This document shows, piece after piece, positions 7,739 to 17,069 of a stretch of DNA of 64,000 nucleotides. The translations under genes were made by a program, and so were the position numbers. The notes under the pieces are model-generated. The model worked only from the letters and a program-made list of their open reading frames with translations. It searched no databases and was not told where the DNA came from. The stretch is from NCBI GenBank assembly GCA_024683935.1, contig JAIKXV010000123.1:1-64000 (forward strand), read 5' to 3'. Source of the DNA: Lachnospiraceae bacterium. Its GTDB lineage: Bacteria > Bacillota_A > Clostridia > Lachnospirales > Lachnospiraceae. Positions within the stretch are counted from its first letter, which is position 1. Each line of letters starts with the position of its first letter.

Positions 7739-8834
7739 TTTCTTCCTCCTGCTCGGTTGCCAGTTTCGCTCCGGCCTCACTCTTCTTCTTTCTCTTATTG
7801 GTCTCATACATTATGAGAGCAACAGTTATGACCGCATAGGAAACGAATACACGGAAATACTCTCCTATCATGGAATCTCCGGTTATCACCGTTCCGGCTT
7901 TGGGTGCCACGATGAACATGGTGTGGAAAAGGATTATCCCCAGAAATACATTTCCGATGGATGCCTTGTCAACCGAAGCGCCTCCCACGAGAAGTGCCGC
8001 TATACAGAACATTCCTATCTGGGAATGGGAACTGTAGGTCGCGATATTTCCCATGTTCTGAAGATATATTATCATACCTACGCCTGCAAATACAGTAGAT
8101 ATTACCATGGATATTATCCTGGTGCCCTCAACGTCGATACCGGCGTCTCTTGAGACCTCAAGATCCTGGCCTACCGCACGCATATCCTGTCCCAGCTTTG
8201 TCTTTCTGAACCAGACGATCACAAGGCAGAGAAGGAAAATAACGATAAAGGTCGCAACAGGTATCTTTACTCCCGCTATCGTAAGGGGTATCAGGTTGTC
8301 AAGCTTCTGTCTCATGCTGAGAAGTGACACGGTATTTCTGATTCCGTAGCCTCTGGGAAGCTTGATATTGCCGTGCTTTATCGGGATCACGGGTCCCATG
8401 AGATAGAGCACCACCAGCTGGTAGATACCGTTGATGAAGAAGCTAATGATATAGCTGGTGATCATCTCGCGTCCCTTTGCCATATTCAGCACTTTTCCAC
8501 AGAATAAACCGAGAAGCGCTGATATGGGAATGGATATTATCATTGCAAGAACCATTCCCGGTATCCCGACGATCTGCCAGTCAGATACCAGTATCAGTCC
8601 TATCTCACCCGCCATGGCTCCCAGGGTCATACTGAAGTTAAGACCCATTCCCGCCATAATGGGGATCAGAAGGCTCAGGATCAGGAAGGCATTTCTTCCC
8701 ATACGTGTCACTATCTCATTTGCGAGATAATTCGGTGACAGTCCCGAGATCGGTGCGCATACCGCGCAGATAAGCACAAACATAAGAGGGACGGAGAATC
8801 TTCTTATCAGTTCTCCGGTATTGATCTTTTTCAT
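7722..8834 (-). CDS. ABC importer permease (RbsC/BPD_transp_2 family)
   Basis: Integral membrane subunit of 370 residues with about ten hydrophobic segments and a charged C-terminal tail ending in EEENEGAA. GLNFSMTLGAMAGEIGLI near the N-terminus and RAVGQDLEVSRDAGIDVEGTRIISMVIS in the cytoplasmic coupling region fit the family that transports ribose, galactose or nucleosides. Its gene overlaps the previous permease by four bases (ATGA), so the two likely form a heterodimer. The substrate is unknown. Confidence 0.88.
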   Translation of the reverse strand: MKKINTGELIRRFSVPLMFVLICAVCAPISGLSPNYLANEIVTRMGRNAFLILSLLIPIMAGMGLNFSMTLGAMAGEIGLILVSDWQIVGIPGMVLAMIISIPISALLGLFCGKVLNMAKGREMITSYIISFFINGIYQLVVLYLMGPVIPIKHGNIKLPRGYGIRNTVSLLSMRQKLDNLIPLTIAGVKIPVATFIVIFLLCLVIVWFRKTKLGQDMRAVGQDLEVSRDAGIDVEGTRIISMVISTVFAGVGMIIYLQNMGNIATYSSHSQIGMFCIAALLVGGASVDKASIGNVFLGIILFHTMFIVAPKAGTVITGDSMIGEYFRVFVSYAVITVALIMYETNKRKKKSEAGAKLATEQEEENEGAA

Positions 8835-9895
8835 TTTGCTCCCTCCGTTTTTCTTGTAAGCGCATACAGGATCATTCCGTTGGAAACGATTATCCTTATT
8901 ACCTCACTCATATCCAGATGGATCATATTGTTCATTACAGTAGGCGTCATTGTCACGATACCCTGGAAAAGGATCGTTCCGATTATAACGTTCATGATGG
9001 ATGCCTTGTTTACGGAAGCACCTCCGATAAGGATCGCGGAAACCGCGGGAAGCGCCATGTAAAAAGGAGCCATATAAAGCTGTACGAATCCGAAGCCCTG
9101 CTCGTAAACCAGGATGCCTATAGCTGCAAGCCAGGTGGACATCACCACTGATATGAGCCTTATCTTGTCCACGTTTATTCCCGCTGATCTTGCAAAATCG
9201 GGATTAGATCCCACCGCTGTCATGGCCGTTCCCGTCTTCGTATGCAGAAAGGCCCACATGGCAAGCGCAAGGAGCGCAAAGAAAAGAATGGCTCCGGTGG
9301 GTATCATGAGATTTCCGATATTTATCTGAAGTATATTGGCAAGAGCCTGTGTATAGTAGCCTTCCAGGCTTATGGTAGTCCTGAGGCCCTTTCCGGCCAT
9401 ACCCCATACCATGTTGGGGCTGTGGTAAGGAAGGAGGAGCCACATCATACACATGAGGGAAACGGACGAGAAGCCCACATAGGTGGCTATCATCATCTCT
9501 CCGCCCTTTATCTTATTTAAGAGCCAGCCGTAACCCATTCCGAATACAAGGGCAAAGGGCGTGGCAAGGAGCGCTGCCATAACAAAGGATACAGGCCCTG
9601 TAAATCCAAGCTCTATTGAAAGTGTGGCACCTAAAAGTCCGGAAATGATCCCCAAGGGAAGTCCGAAATTCAGACCGCAGCCGGAATGAACCATCGGCAC
9701 CATTGCCAGCACCAGCACTCCGTTCCAGCTGAAACGGTTTATGATATTGGATAACTGGGTCGGCAGATCAGCTCCCACAAAGGGGGAAATAACGATCAGC
9801 AATACCAGGAAACCGGTTATTATCAGTCTCGGAAGTCCGAAATCATTGAAAATATCCCGGACCCGTTCATTAAAGGTAATCTTATTCTCTTCCAT
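8831..9895 (-). CDS. ABC importer permease, second subunit
   Basis: 354 residues, multi-helix, with HSGCGLNFGLPLGIISGL near the first helices and a coupling loop TAVGSNPDFARSAGINVDKIRL. It is a paralogue of the downstream permease, as in nucleoside-type importers (NupP/NupQ, YufP/YufQ pairs). It starts 4 nt after the ATPase gene ends. The partner ATPase and binding protein are encoded upstream. Confidence 0.88.
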   Translation of the reverse strand: MEENKITFNERVRDIFNDFGLPRLIITGFLVLLIVISPFVGADLPTQLSNIINRFSWNGVLVLAMVPMVHSGCGLNFGLPLGIISGLLGATLSIELGFTGPVSFVMAALLATPFALVFGMGYGWLLNKIKGGEMMIATYVGFSSVSLMCMMWLLLPYHSPNMVWGMAGKGLRTTISLEGYYTQALANILQINIGNLMIPTGAILFFALLALAMWAFLHTKTGTAMTAVGSNPDFARSAGINVDKIRLISVVMSTWLAAIGILVYEQGFGFVQLYMAPFYMALPAVSAILIGGASVNKASIMNVIIGTILFQGIVTMTPTVMNNMIHLDMSEVIRIIVSNGMILYALTRKTEGAK

Positions 9896-9899
9896 ATTC

Positions 9900-11501
9900 T
9901 CACACCCCGCTTATCATCAAGGTTCCGAAGGCCTCCGGTGATGCGGCTGCAGGAAGTATGCCTGCCACCTTTCCTCCGGAAACGATCGCTATACGGTCAC
10001 AGGTTGACCTGAGCTCCGCGAGCTCCGATGATATCATAACTACAGTAACTCCGTTCTCCCTGTTGAACCGTTTCAAAGCTTCCAGCACCAGTGCCTTTGC
10101 TCCCACGTCAATTCCACGGGTAGGTTCGGATACGAATAAGAACCTGGGTTCCAGCGCGAAAGCCTTTGCAAGACAGATCTTCTGCTGGTTTCCGCCGGAA
10201 AGCTCCTTAGCTTTCTGGGTTGTCCCCATGCACTTTATCTTCAGCTCGTCAACGTACTTTTCGGTAACTTTTCTGATAGCCCTGTCGTCACGCCACTTTA
10301 CAAGGCCGCCGAGATACTTCTTCAGGAACTTGTTCTGTACCTGCATGGCGGGGAAGGATACATTCCATTCCAGAGTCTCGTCAAGGAGAAGTCCTACTCC
10401 CCGTCTGTCCTCCGATACAAAGGCTATCTGGGAATCAAGACATTTTCTGGGATTATTTAAGGATATGTCATTTCCTTCAAAGGTGACGGATCCTCCGGCC
10501 TGATAAAGACCCATGATGCCGTTCGGGATACCGAGTTTGCCCTGGCCCGCCAGGCCTCCTATTCCCAGTATTTCTCCCTTTCTGACGTCAAGATTTACAT
10601 TTCTTACGGTTTCTCCCGGCATGTCCACCCAAAGGTTCTTTATGGACATTATCACTTCGTGATCCTCATGCTCATCATCCACAATCCTTTCATGAAGATC
10701 CGACGGCACTGCCGGGCCGGTAACCTCTCTTCCGACCATAAAACGGGTTATTTCCGCTTCACTCGATTCCTTTGCGGAAGCGTCGCTTACGATCAGTCCG
10801 TCACGCATGACCACAACCCTGTTGCATACATCCAGGATCTCGTGAAGCCTGTGAGTGATAAATATAACAGCGATACCCCGCTTTGACATTCCCCTTATGG
10901 AATCCAGAAGCGCTTCCGCCTCCTTTTCCGTGAGAACCGCTGTGGGCTCGTCCAGTATCAGGATCTTTAACTGCTTCTTTGACAGCTCTCTCGCAATCTC
11001 GGTAAACTGCTTATGTCCCACGGGCATGTCGCTTATCATCATGCCGCTATCTATGTTTACGCCCATTTTCTGTATTGCTTCCCGGGCGCGGTTTTCCATA
11101 TCTTTCCTGTCAAGCGTATCCATACGGTCAGTAAAAAGCTCTGACAGAACGCTCTTTTTCTTCGATTCACGGTTTAACAGTATGTTTTCGGTAGCGGTAA
11201 AACCGGGTATCAGCGAAAACTCCTGATGCACCATTCCTATACCTGCGGCAATGGCGTCAAAAGGAGATTCGAAGTTAATCTTTTCACCGTTTATCAGAAT
11301 ATCCCCGCCGTATCCACCGGTTTCCCTGATGACATCGGCTCCGAACAGGATCTTCATAAGAGTGGACTTACCGGCTCCGTTTTCTCCCGCAAGTCCTATT
11401 ACCTCCCCCTCTTCAAGAGTAAGGTTAATATCACTTAAAACCTGATTTCCGAAAAAGTCCTTTTTAATATTCTTCATTTCCAGAAGAGGTGCTTTTTCCA
11501 T
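9900..11501 (-). CDS. ABC importer ATPase, double nucleotide-binding domain (RbsA-like)
   Basis: 533 residues with two fused ABC domains. Domain 1 has Walker A GENGAGKST (39-47), a Q-loop region MVHQEFS, and a Walker B ILDEPTAVLTE. The usual LSGGQ-like motif there is replaced by MPVGHKQFTEIAREL. Domain 2 has a degenerate Walker A (GGLAGQGK), a good signature LSGGNQQKICLAKAF, and VSEPTRGIDVGA. One canonical and one weakened site is normal in the sugar/nucleoside class (RbsA, MglA, NupO). It powers import through the two downstream permeases. It is separated from the binding-protein gene by a strong intercistronic hairpin. Confidence 0.93.
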   Translation of the reverse strand: MEKAPLLEMKNIKKDFFGNQVLSDINLTLEEGEVIGLAGENGAGKSTLMKILFGADVIRETGGYGGDILINGEKINFESPFDAIAAGIGMVHQEFSLIPGFTATENILLNRESKKKSVLSELFTDRMDTLDRKDMENRAREAIQKMGVNIDSGMMISDMPVGHKQFTEIARELSKKQLKILILDEPTAVLTEKEAEALLDSIRGMSKRGIAVIFITHRLHEILDVCNRVVVMRDGLIVSDASAKESSEAEITRFMVGREVTGPAVPSDLHERIVDDEHEDHEVIMSIKNLWVDMPGETVRNVNLDVRKGEILGIGGLAGQGKLGIPNGIMGLYQAGGSVTFEGNDISLNNPRKCLDSQIAFVSEDRRGVGLLLDETLEWNVSFPAMQVQNKFLKKYLGGLVKWRDDRAIRKVTEKYVDELKIKCMGTTQKAKELSGGNQQKICLAKAFALEPRFLFVSEPTRGIDVGAKALVLEALKRFNRENGVTVVMISSELAELRSTCDRIAIVSGGKVAGILPAAASPEAFGTLMISGV

Positions 11502-11545
11502 TTCTTACTTCGTACCTTTCAATTCTAATCCTTAAATCCTTAAAT

Positions 11546-11569
11546 GTGGGGAGACTTCCGTCTCCCCAC
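11546..11569 (-). promoter_or_regulatory. intercistronic hairpin between binding-protein and ATPase genes
   Basis: A perfect 10-bp stem (gtggggagac / gtctccccac) with a 4-nt loop lies in the 129-nt gap. It has no T-run, only an A/T-mixed 3' side. Such hairpins usually stabilise the upstream message or cause partial termination, giving more binding protein than ATPase. Confidence 0.6.
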
Positions 11570-11630
11570 TTAAGAGAAAAAACTCCTGTGATAGTACCCG
11601 CCCCTTTAGATGAAGCGGATTCTTTTCAAT

Positions 11631-12959
11631 TTACTTCGTTGTGAAGTACTTCTCAGGAACCTGAACCTCGGTTGAACCCATGTACTTGCCGGGATCACCC
11701 ATGATGTATGTATCCTGATAGATAAGGAATGTGTTGTCAGCCTTTACGCCTGTATCAGCATTGGTGTAGTTGGAGCCGTTCCATGCTGCTCCGGGTGAGA
11801 ATACTTCATATGCTGCGGAAATGTCATCGATGTTGGCAAGCTCGCTCTTTCCGTCGATAACGTTCATTGCATGCTGTGCAAGACCTGCGGAAACAGTGTA
11901 TCCATATGAGAATGCCCATGTTCCGAATCTGCCTGCGCCGCCCTTTTCTACTACAGCAGCCTCAACCTTTGCAAGGATCTTCTCGAAGTCTCCTGCCTCT
12001 TCTGTAAGGTCAAGACCGAGAGCTCCGGGATAACCCATAAGAGGTGAAGGAAGGTCTGCCTCGATAAAGTATCCGCCGTTCTCGATAAGTCCGCGGAGAA
12101 GGGGCTCTGTGTGAGCGTCGTTTGTACAGAAGTATGCGGAGTTCTGTCCGTACTTCTCTACCCACTCGGGAACATGCTCAGCGATATAAGCCTGCGCACC
12201 GGGAACACCTACGTCAGTGGTGGGGTCGGGAGCTGATTCCATAACGAACTTCATTCCGAACTCATCACAAGCAGCCTTCATGATAGCTACACGACGGCTC
12301 ATTGTCTCATATGAAAGATGACGGGGGAATGAGATATGTACGAAGGTATCGCATCCGAGCTCATGAGCGGTACGGATGATAAGATATCCTCTTGCCACAA
12401 AGTCATTGTTACATACCAGATCTGCAGCGCTTCCGATCTCGGGAAGGTCCTCGTGGGACTCACCTGCGATACAGAGGATGTCAGGTCTTCTCTCCTTGAT
12501 CTGACGGAAAGCCTCTGTGGTTCCGGGAATAGCCTGGTTTACGATTATGGCCTTCATCTTCTCATCATCGGAAAGATTTACGATAGTCTGGATGGTTGTC
12601 TCCAGCTCTTCTGTAAAGTTATCAGGGTAGGTTGCAAGAGTTACCCTGTCCTCGCCGTACATAGCCTGGAAAGCTTCGGCACCTCTTCTGTCGTCCTCTG
12701 ACTGTGAAACAGAACCGGTTACGATACCGATATGGTAATCACCTGAGCTTGAAGACTCCTCTGAACCGCTGTCAGCTGCCTCTGCTGTGTCACTTCCGGC
12801 ATCTGCTGCGGGAGCTTCCGCTTTTTCTTCCTCAGCTGCAGGCGCTTCTTCTTTAACAGTCTCGATGGTTGCGCCACCGGAATTGTTACCACAGGCCGAA
12901 AGCAGCATTGTAGAAGTAAATACGGCAGCCATTAATAAACTGACCAACTTCTTTTTCAT
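11631..12959 (-). CDS. ABC importer substrate-binding lipoprotein, DUF3798 family
   Basis: 442 residues. The lipobox LLSAC puts the lipidated Cys at residue 23; a 50-residue Ala/Glu/Ser linker follows, then a periplasmic-binding-like domain from ~72 (YHIGIVTGSVSQSEDD, YPDNFTEELETTIQTIVNLS). It resembles the DUF3798 family, a periplasmic-binding fold distant from the Bmp/RbsB proteins. It delivers an unknown ligand to the permease pair encoded downstream. It is the first gene of the unit, with its own promoter at 13077-13105, a ~110-nt leader and a clear AAGGAGG before ATG 12957-12959. Confidence 0.87.
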   Translation of the reverse strand: MKKKLVSLLMAAVFTSTMLLSACGNNSGGATIETVKEEAPAAEEEKAEAPAADAGSDTAEAADSGSEESSSSGDYHIGIVTGSVSQSEDDRRGAEAFQAMYGEDRVTLATYPDNFTEELETTIQTIVNLSDDEKMKAIIVNQAIPGTTEAFRQIKERRPDILCIAGESHEDLPEIGSAADLVCNNDFVARGYLIIRTAHELGCDTFVHISFPRHLSYETMSRRVAIMKAACDEFGMKFVMESAPDPTTDVGVPGAQAYIAEHVPEWVEKYGQNSAYFCTNDAHTEPLLRGLIENGGYFIEADLPSPLMGYPGALGLDLTEEAGDFEKILAKVEAAVVEKGGAGRFGTWAFSYGYTVSAGLAQHAMNVIDGKSELANIDDISAAYEVFSPGAAWNGSNYTNADTGVKADNTFLIYQDTYIMGDPGKYMGSTEVQVPEKYFTTK

Positions 12960-12980
12960 AACTAAACCTCCTTAGTGCAT

Positions 12981-13001
12981 TATCAGTGCTTCACACTGAT
13001 A
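12981..13001 (-). promoter_or_regulatory. leader hairpin of the DUF3798 gene
   Basis: A perfect 8-bp stem (tatcagtg / cactgata) with a 5-nt loop sits just before the ribosome site of the binding-protein gene. It could control translation or mRNA stability. I could not match the leader to a known riboswitch. Confidence 0.45.
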
Positions 13002-13076
13002 CTTTGAATCCTTTATGATGTTACCGGTAAGAAAACACGGAATTTCCCATGCTTTCCGATAACCTCACAAAAAGAC

Positions 13077-13105
13077 AGTATAGCAAAAAAAAATCAATAT
13101 GCCAA
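13077..13105 (-). promoter_or_regulatory. promoter of the DUF3798 ABC operon
   Basis: TTGGCA (13100-13105), a 17-nt spacer with a T-tract, and TATACT (13077-13082). It predicts a leader of about 110 nt. Confidence 0.7.
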
Positions 13106-13137
13106 GATAAAATAGATCAAAGCAGAAAAAAATCAGG

Positions 13138-13174
13138 CATAAAAAAACACCTCCGGAACCTTTCTCCGGAGGTG
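13138..13174 (-). terminator. intrinsic terminator after the phosphoribosyltransferase gene
   Basis: A 10-bp stem (cacctccgga / tccggaggtg), 7-nt loop and a run of seven T on the minus strand. It separates the phosphoribosyltransferase unit from the ABC operon promoter. Confidence 0.9.
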
Positions 13175-13186
13175 CGGGATATCATC

Positions 13187-13825
13187 TTAGATCAGCGAAT
13201 AACCGAAACCGTTACAGATGGCGTCTACCGGGATATTCTGCTGGCATAAAGGACATTTGTCAGGTTCATAGCTCTTGTATTCGGGAAGATCCCTCTGGGA
13301 ATACAGGGCACGGATGGGAATATCCCCTACCTGAGTTGCAAGAGAGAATATAGCAGATACTCCCACAACCTCTCCACCGTAGAACTTAACCGTCCTTACC
13401 GCGCTGTGAAGAAGGGATCCTGTGGATGCCGAGTCGATAAGCACCAGCACCTTCTTTCCCTTTATCATATGCTTTGTGTTTTCCCTGAACATTATCTGTC
13501 CGCTGGTATTGTACTCGGGACTGGTGATATACATGGTCTGGTGAGCGTTTGCGGAAAGCACTCCCGCTTCCGTAAGCCTGTTTGCGAGATATGATCCAAC
13601 CACATCCATATTGTCGAGACAGAGTATCGTATCTATCACATTAGTGGAAAAATACATCTCCGCCAGCTCTTCTCCGGTGGCTCTGGCCTCTCTCTGACGT
13701 GATTTCATATCACTTAAGTCCATATAAAAATTAACATGGGACTTGGGAGTGATGAAATGCCCCGGAATGTAACGAAGCACAACGTCCTTATTTCTGTGGA
13801 AATCAATCTTCTTGTAATCCTGCAT
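13187..13825 (-). CDS. type I phosphoribosyltransferase-like protein (orotate PRTase-like)
   Basis: 212 residues. A PRTase core is suggested by DTILCLDNMDVVGSYLANRL (substrate hood side) and a PRPP-loop-like segment KVLVLIDSASTGSLLHSAV, where the family has two acidic residues before (T/S)TG; here only one Asp remains. The C-terminus holds CPLCQQNIPVDAICNGFGYS, with three Cys that could bind a metal. It is not the main PyrE, which lies at 57698-58372. It may salvage a base or sense one. It is a single-gene unit with its own terminator, next to the uncharacterised ABC importer, so a link to uptake of a nucleobase-like substrate is inferred only from position. Confidence 0.6.
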   Translation of the reverse strand: MQDYKKIDFHRNKDVVLRYIPGHFITPKSHVNFYMDLSDMKSRQREARATGEELAEMYFSTNVIDTILCLDNMDVVGSYLANRLTEAGVLSANAHQTMYITSPEYNTSGQIMFRENTKHMIKGKKVLVLIDSASTGSLLHSAVRTVKFYGGEVVGVSAIFSLATQVGDIPIRALYSQRDLPEYKSYEPDKCPLCQQNIPVDAICNGFGYSLI

Positions 13826-13941
13826 GTTCTGTCCCCTGCTTCAGGCTCTGATGGCTCCTCGGAAGCGTGCCTGACCGCCGCCGATGATGGTTATACTGAT
13901 TATACCACATAATTGATGAAACCGCATCCCGGGACAAAAGA

Positions 13942-13978
13942 TTCAGCCCCCGTAAATACATGATTTACGAGGGCTGAA
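13942..13978 (-). terminator. terminator of gdhA
   Basis: A 16-bp stem with one mismatch (13942-13957 against 13963-13978), 5-nt loop, followed on the minus strand by a short T-rich stretch (ATCTTTTG). It lies 32 nt past the gdhA stop. The rest of the 180-base gap shows no gene. Confidence 0.75.
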
Positions 13979-14009
13979 AAATGCCTGGAGCACTATGTTA
14001 ATTCATTGA

Positions 14010-15365
<1,356 letters not shown>

Positions 15366-15370
15366 TTACC

Positions 15371-15421
15371 AAAAAAGGCGCCCGAAACCATGCAGATCGC
15401 TCTGCATGTTCCGGCGCCTTT
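15371..15421 (-). terminator. terminator hairpin in the gdhA leader
   Basis: AAAGGCGCC pairs with GGCGCCTTT, with a second 7-bp stem (atgcaga / tctgcat) inside, and six T follow on the minus strand. It can end the SH3-protein message, but it also lies between the gdhA promoter (15431-15459) and the gdhA start. A transcript from that promoter would start near 15424 and meet it at once. Confidence 0.85.
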
Positions 15422-15430
15422 GCCTCAAAA

Positions 15431-15459
15431 ATAATAAACCCGAATCATATAAATGTCAA
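15431..15459 (-). promoter_or_regulatory. near-consensus promoter for gdhA
   Basis: TTGACA (15454-15459), 17-nt spacer, TATTAT (15431-15436). It lies in the 45 bases between the SH3-gene stop and the terminator hairpin. Confidence 0.8.
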
Positions 15460-15465
15460 TGCCGA

Positions 15466-16725
15466 TCATTTTTTAGTACAGTAATCACTTTTAATATAAG
15501 CTGCCTGCCCATTGTAATTGATCTTGTACCAGCCGTCTGTTTCTCCTGTAAGCTCATAGGTATCGCCCTTGTATGCGCTTCCCAGCTTGTTGGAATCCGT
15601 GCTGGCACCGCTTCTTATGGTAACAGCCTCGTTGACCGTTATCTTGCCGCTGGCCGCAGTTTCTGCCGCAGGAGCTGCCGTTTCGGCATTTGCACCTCCG
15701 CCGTTCTCTTCTCCGCCGGCATTGTCAGCGTTCTGAACCTCTCCGCCCACAACGGTATCGCCTTCGGCAGTTGTCAGGAACTCGGACTTGATGTATGCTT
15801 CCCCGTCCTTATACTTGATCTTGCTCCACTCGCCGTCCTCGCTTATGCGGACAAAGGTATCTCCTGCCGCAGCCTTTCCGATGACATTGTCCTCATCGGT
15901 GGTGGCGCCTGAACGGATACGTACCGCATCTGTGGTCTTTACTCTGACTTCTGCTCCGGTATCGGTTGCATTCTCTTCCGCCACTTCCTCTGCGGTACCG
16001 CCGTTGTCACGTACCTTCGCCGCAGCTGACTCCGACTTGGTCTGCAGGGAATCCATAAATGCAGCAAGCGTAGGATCGGATTCGGTATTTGTGGCATAGA
16101 GCTTGTCCACCTCTGCTAAAAGGTTCTGCACATCGCTCTGATTTGCGATCTCTGTAATATAATCCTTCATGTTCTGGGGCAGTGACCCTATATCCTTCAG
16201 ATAATACGAACCGTCGGAATTGGTGCAGAGATAGAAGGTGGAAAGTCCCGGTGCAAGGGAATCTATGTTCTTGTACTTTATCTCATAATATACGAATACT
16301 ATGTAGGAATTATCCTCCGGACCGGGCTTTGTATAGCAGGACATATTCTCATAATCCTCGGTATATCCGGCCTTAACCTGTATCTTCGCCTTGTCCTCTT
16401 CGTCGAGGGTATTGCCCATTTCCGCCATTTTATCCGTATCACCCTCGGCTACGGCTTCATAGTACTCATTAAAGAAGGAATTAATATCCTCATAGGCGTT
16501 CTGCTCCAGCTTCGCATTTTCGGGAACAGGTATGGGCTCTGTCCCGAGAGCATCACTTTCCACGCTCTCCTCTGTCGAAGCATCCGCCTTGCTGTCGGAA
16601 TCCTTCTTATGAATACTGAATACCGCCAGCACTATGACCAGCACTACGAAAAGTACTCCAACCGCAAAATACTGATAATGATCTATGATAAATTCCTTGA
16701 TGTCTTCCGTATTCATTTTTTTCAT
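15466..16725 (-). CDS. membrane-anchored protein with two SH3 (SH3b) domains
   Basis: 419 residues. One N-terminal membrane helix (YFAVGVLFVVLVIVLAVF, ~20-37) anchors an extracytoplasmic region. A central helical/mixed domain (~75-230, NAYEDINSFFNEYYEAVAEGD) is followed by two bacterial SH3 domains: VRIRSGATTDEDNVIGKAAAGD at ~265-315 and VTIRSGASTDSNKLGSAYKGD at ~365-418, joined by an Ala/Gly/Asn linker. SH3b domains in this class bind peptidoglycan. It is probably a cell-wall-associated protein; no enzymatic domain is seen. The gene lies 53 nt after tRNA-Arg and ends before the gdhA promoter. Confidence 0.8.
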   Translation of the reverse strand: MKKMNTEDIKEFIIDHYQYFAVGVLFVVLVIVLAVFSIHKKDSDSKADASTEESVESDALGTEPIPVPENAKLEQNAYEDINSFFNEYYEAVAEGDTDKMAEMGNTLDEEDKAKIQVKAGYTEDYENMSCYTKPGPEDNSYIVFVYYEIKYKNIDSLAPGLSTFYLCTNSDGSYYLKDIGSLPQNMKDYITEIANQSDVQNLLAEVDKLYATNTESDPTLAAFMDSLQTKSESAAAKVRDNGGTAEEVAEENATDTGAEVRVKTTDAVRIRSGATTDEDNVIGKAAAGDTFVRISEDGEWSKIKYKDGEAYIKSEFLTTAEGDTVVGGEVQNADNAGGEENGGGANAETAAPAAETAASGKITVNEAVTIRSGASTDSNKLGSAYKGDTYELTGETDGWYKINYNGQAAYIKSDYCTKK

Positions 16726-16778
16726 GACAAATATCTACCCTCCGAATTAAATATTATGTTAACCATAGCTGTATGTGA

Positions 16779-16852
16779 TGCGTCTGAAGGGATTCGAACC
16801 CTTGACACCAGGCGTCGGAGGCCTGAGCTCTATCCAGCTGAGCTACAAACGC
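16779..16852 (-). tRNA. tRNA-Arg (anticodon CCG)
   Basis: Cloverleaf on the minus strand: acceptor GCGTTTG / CAGACGC (one wobble), D-arm AGCTCAGCTGGATAGAGCT, anticodon stem CAGGC/GCCTG around CTCCGAC (anticodon CCG, reads CGG), T-arm AGGGTTCGAATCCCT. CCA is not encoded. Confidence 0.93.
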
Positions 16853-16894
16853 TTGCCGCAAAAAATAAACCTCAAAAAATCTGCGGTATGAAAG

Positions 16895-16923
16895 ATAATA
16901 CCACAGTATTAAATCTTAGGCAA
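16895..16923 (-). promoter_or_regulatory. promoter of tRNA-Arg
   Basis: TTGCCT (16918-16923), 17-nt spacer, TATTAT (16895-16900), 43 bases before the tRNA. Confidence 0.65.
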
Positions 16924-16928
16924 ACGAA

Positions 16929-17001
16929 ATCTTATGGCAGGGATCAGGCCTTTATCTGCCTTTGGAATGCGTATCTAAGGGCTTTTCCGCTGCCATAAGA
17001 T
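16929..17001 (-). repeat. 12-bp inverted repeat enclosing 49 nt
   Basis: Perfect arms atcttatggcag (16929-16940) and ctgccataagat (16990-17001). It lies between the DUF5688 gene and the tRNA-Arg promoter. It may be the 3' structure of the DUF5688 message or a small structured RNA. No T-run follows directly, and I recognise no riboswitch. Confidence 0.5.
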
Positions 17002-17069
17002 GATACATTTTTCTTTTGAATATTATGTGAATTTTTTTGATGGATTTTTTGATTTAATTTCAGATAAGT

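Noticed and set aside
12960..13070. Possible riboswitch in the leader of the DUF3798 operon
   Set aside because: A hairpin and a ~110-nt leader are present, but I could not match conserved elements of purine, preQ1, c-di-GMP or other classes.
16929..17001. Known riboswitch in the gap before tRNA-Arg
   Set aside because: The arms are perfect but the enclosed sequence matches no class that I know; kept as an unassigned repeat.
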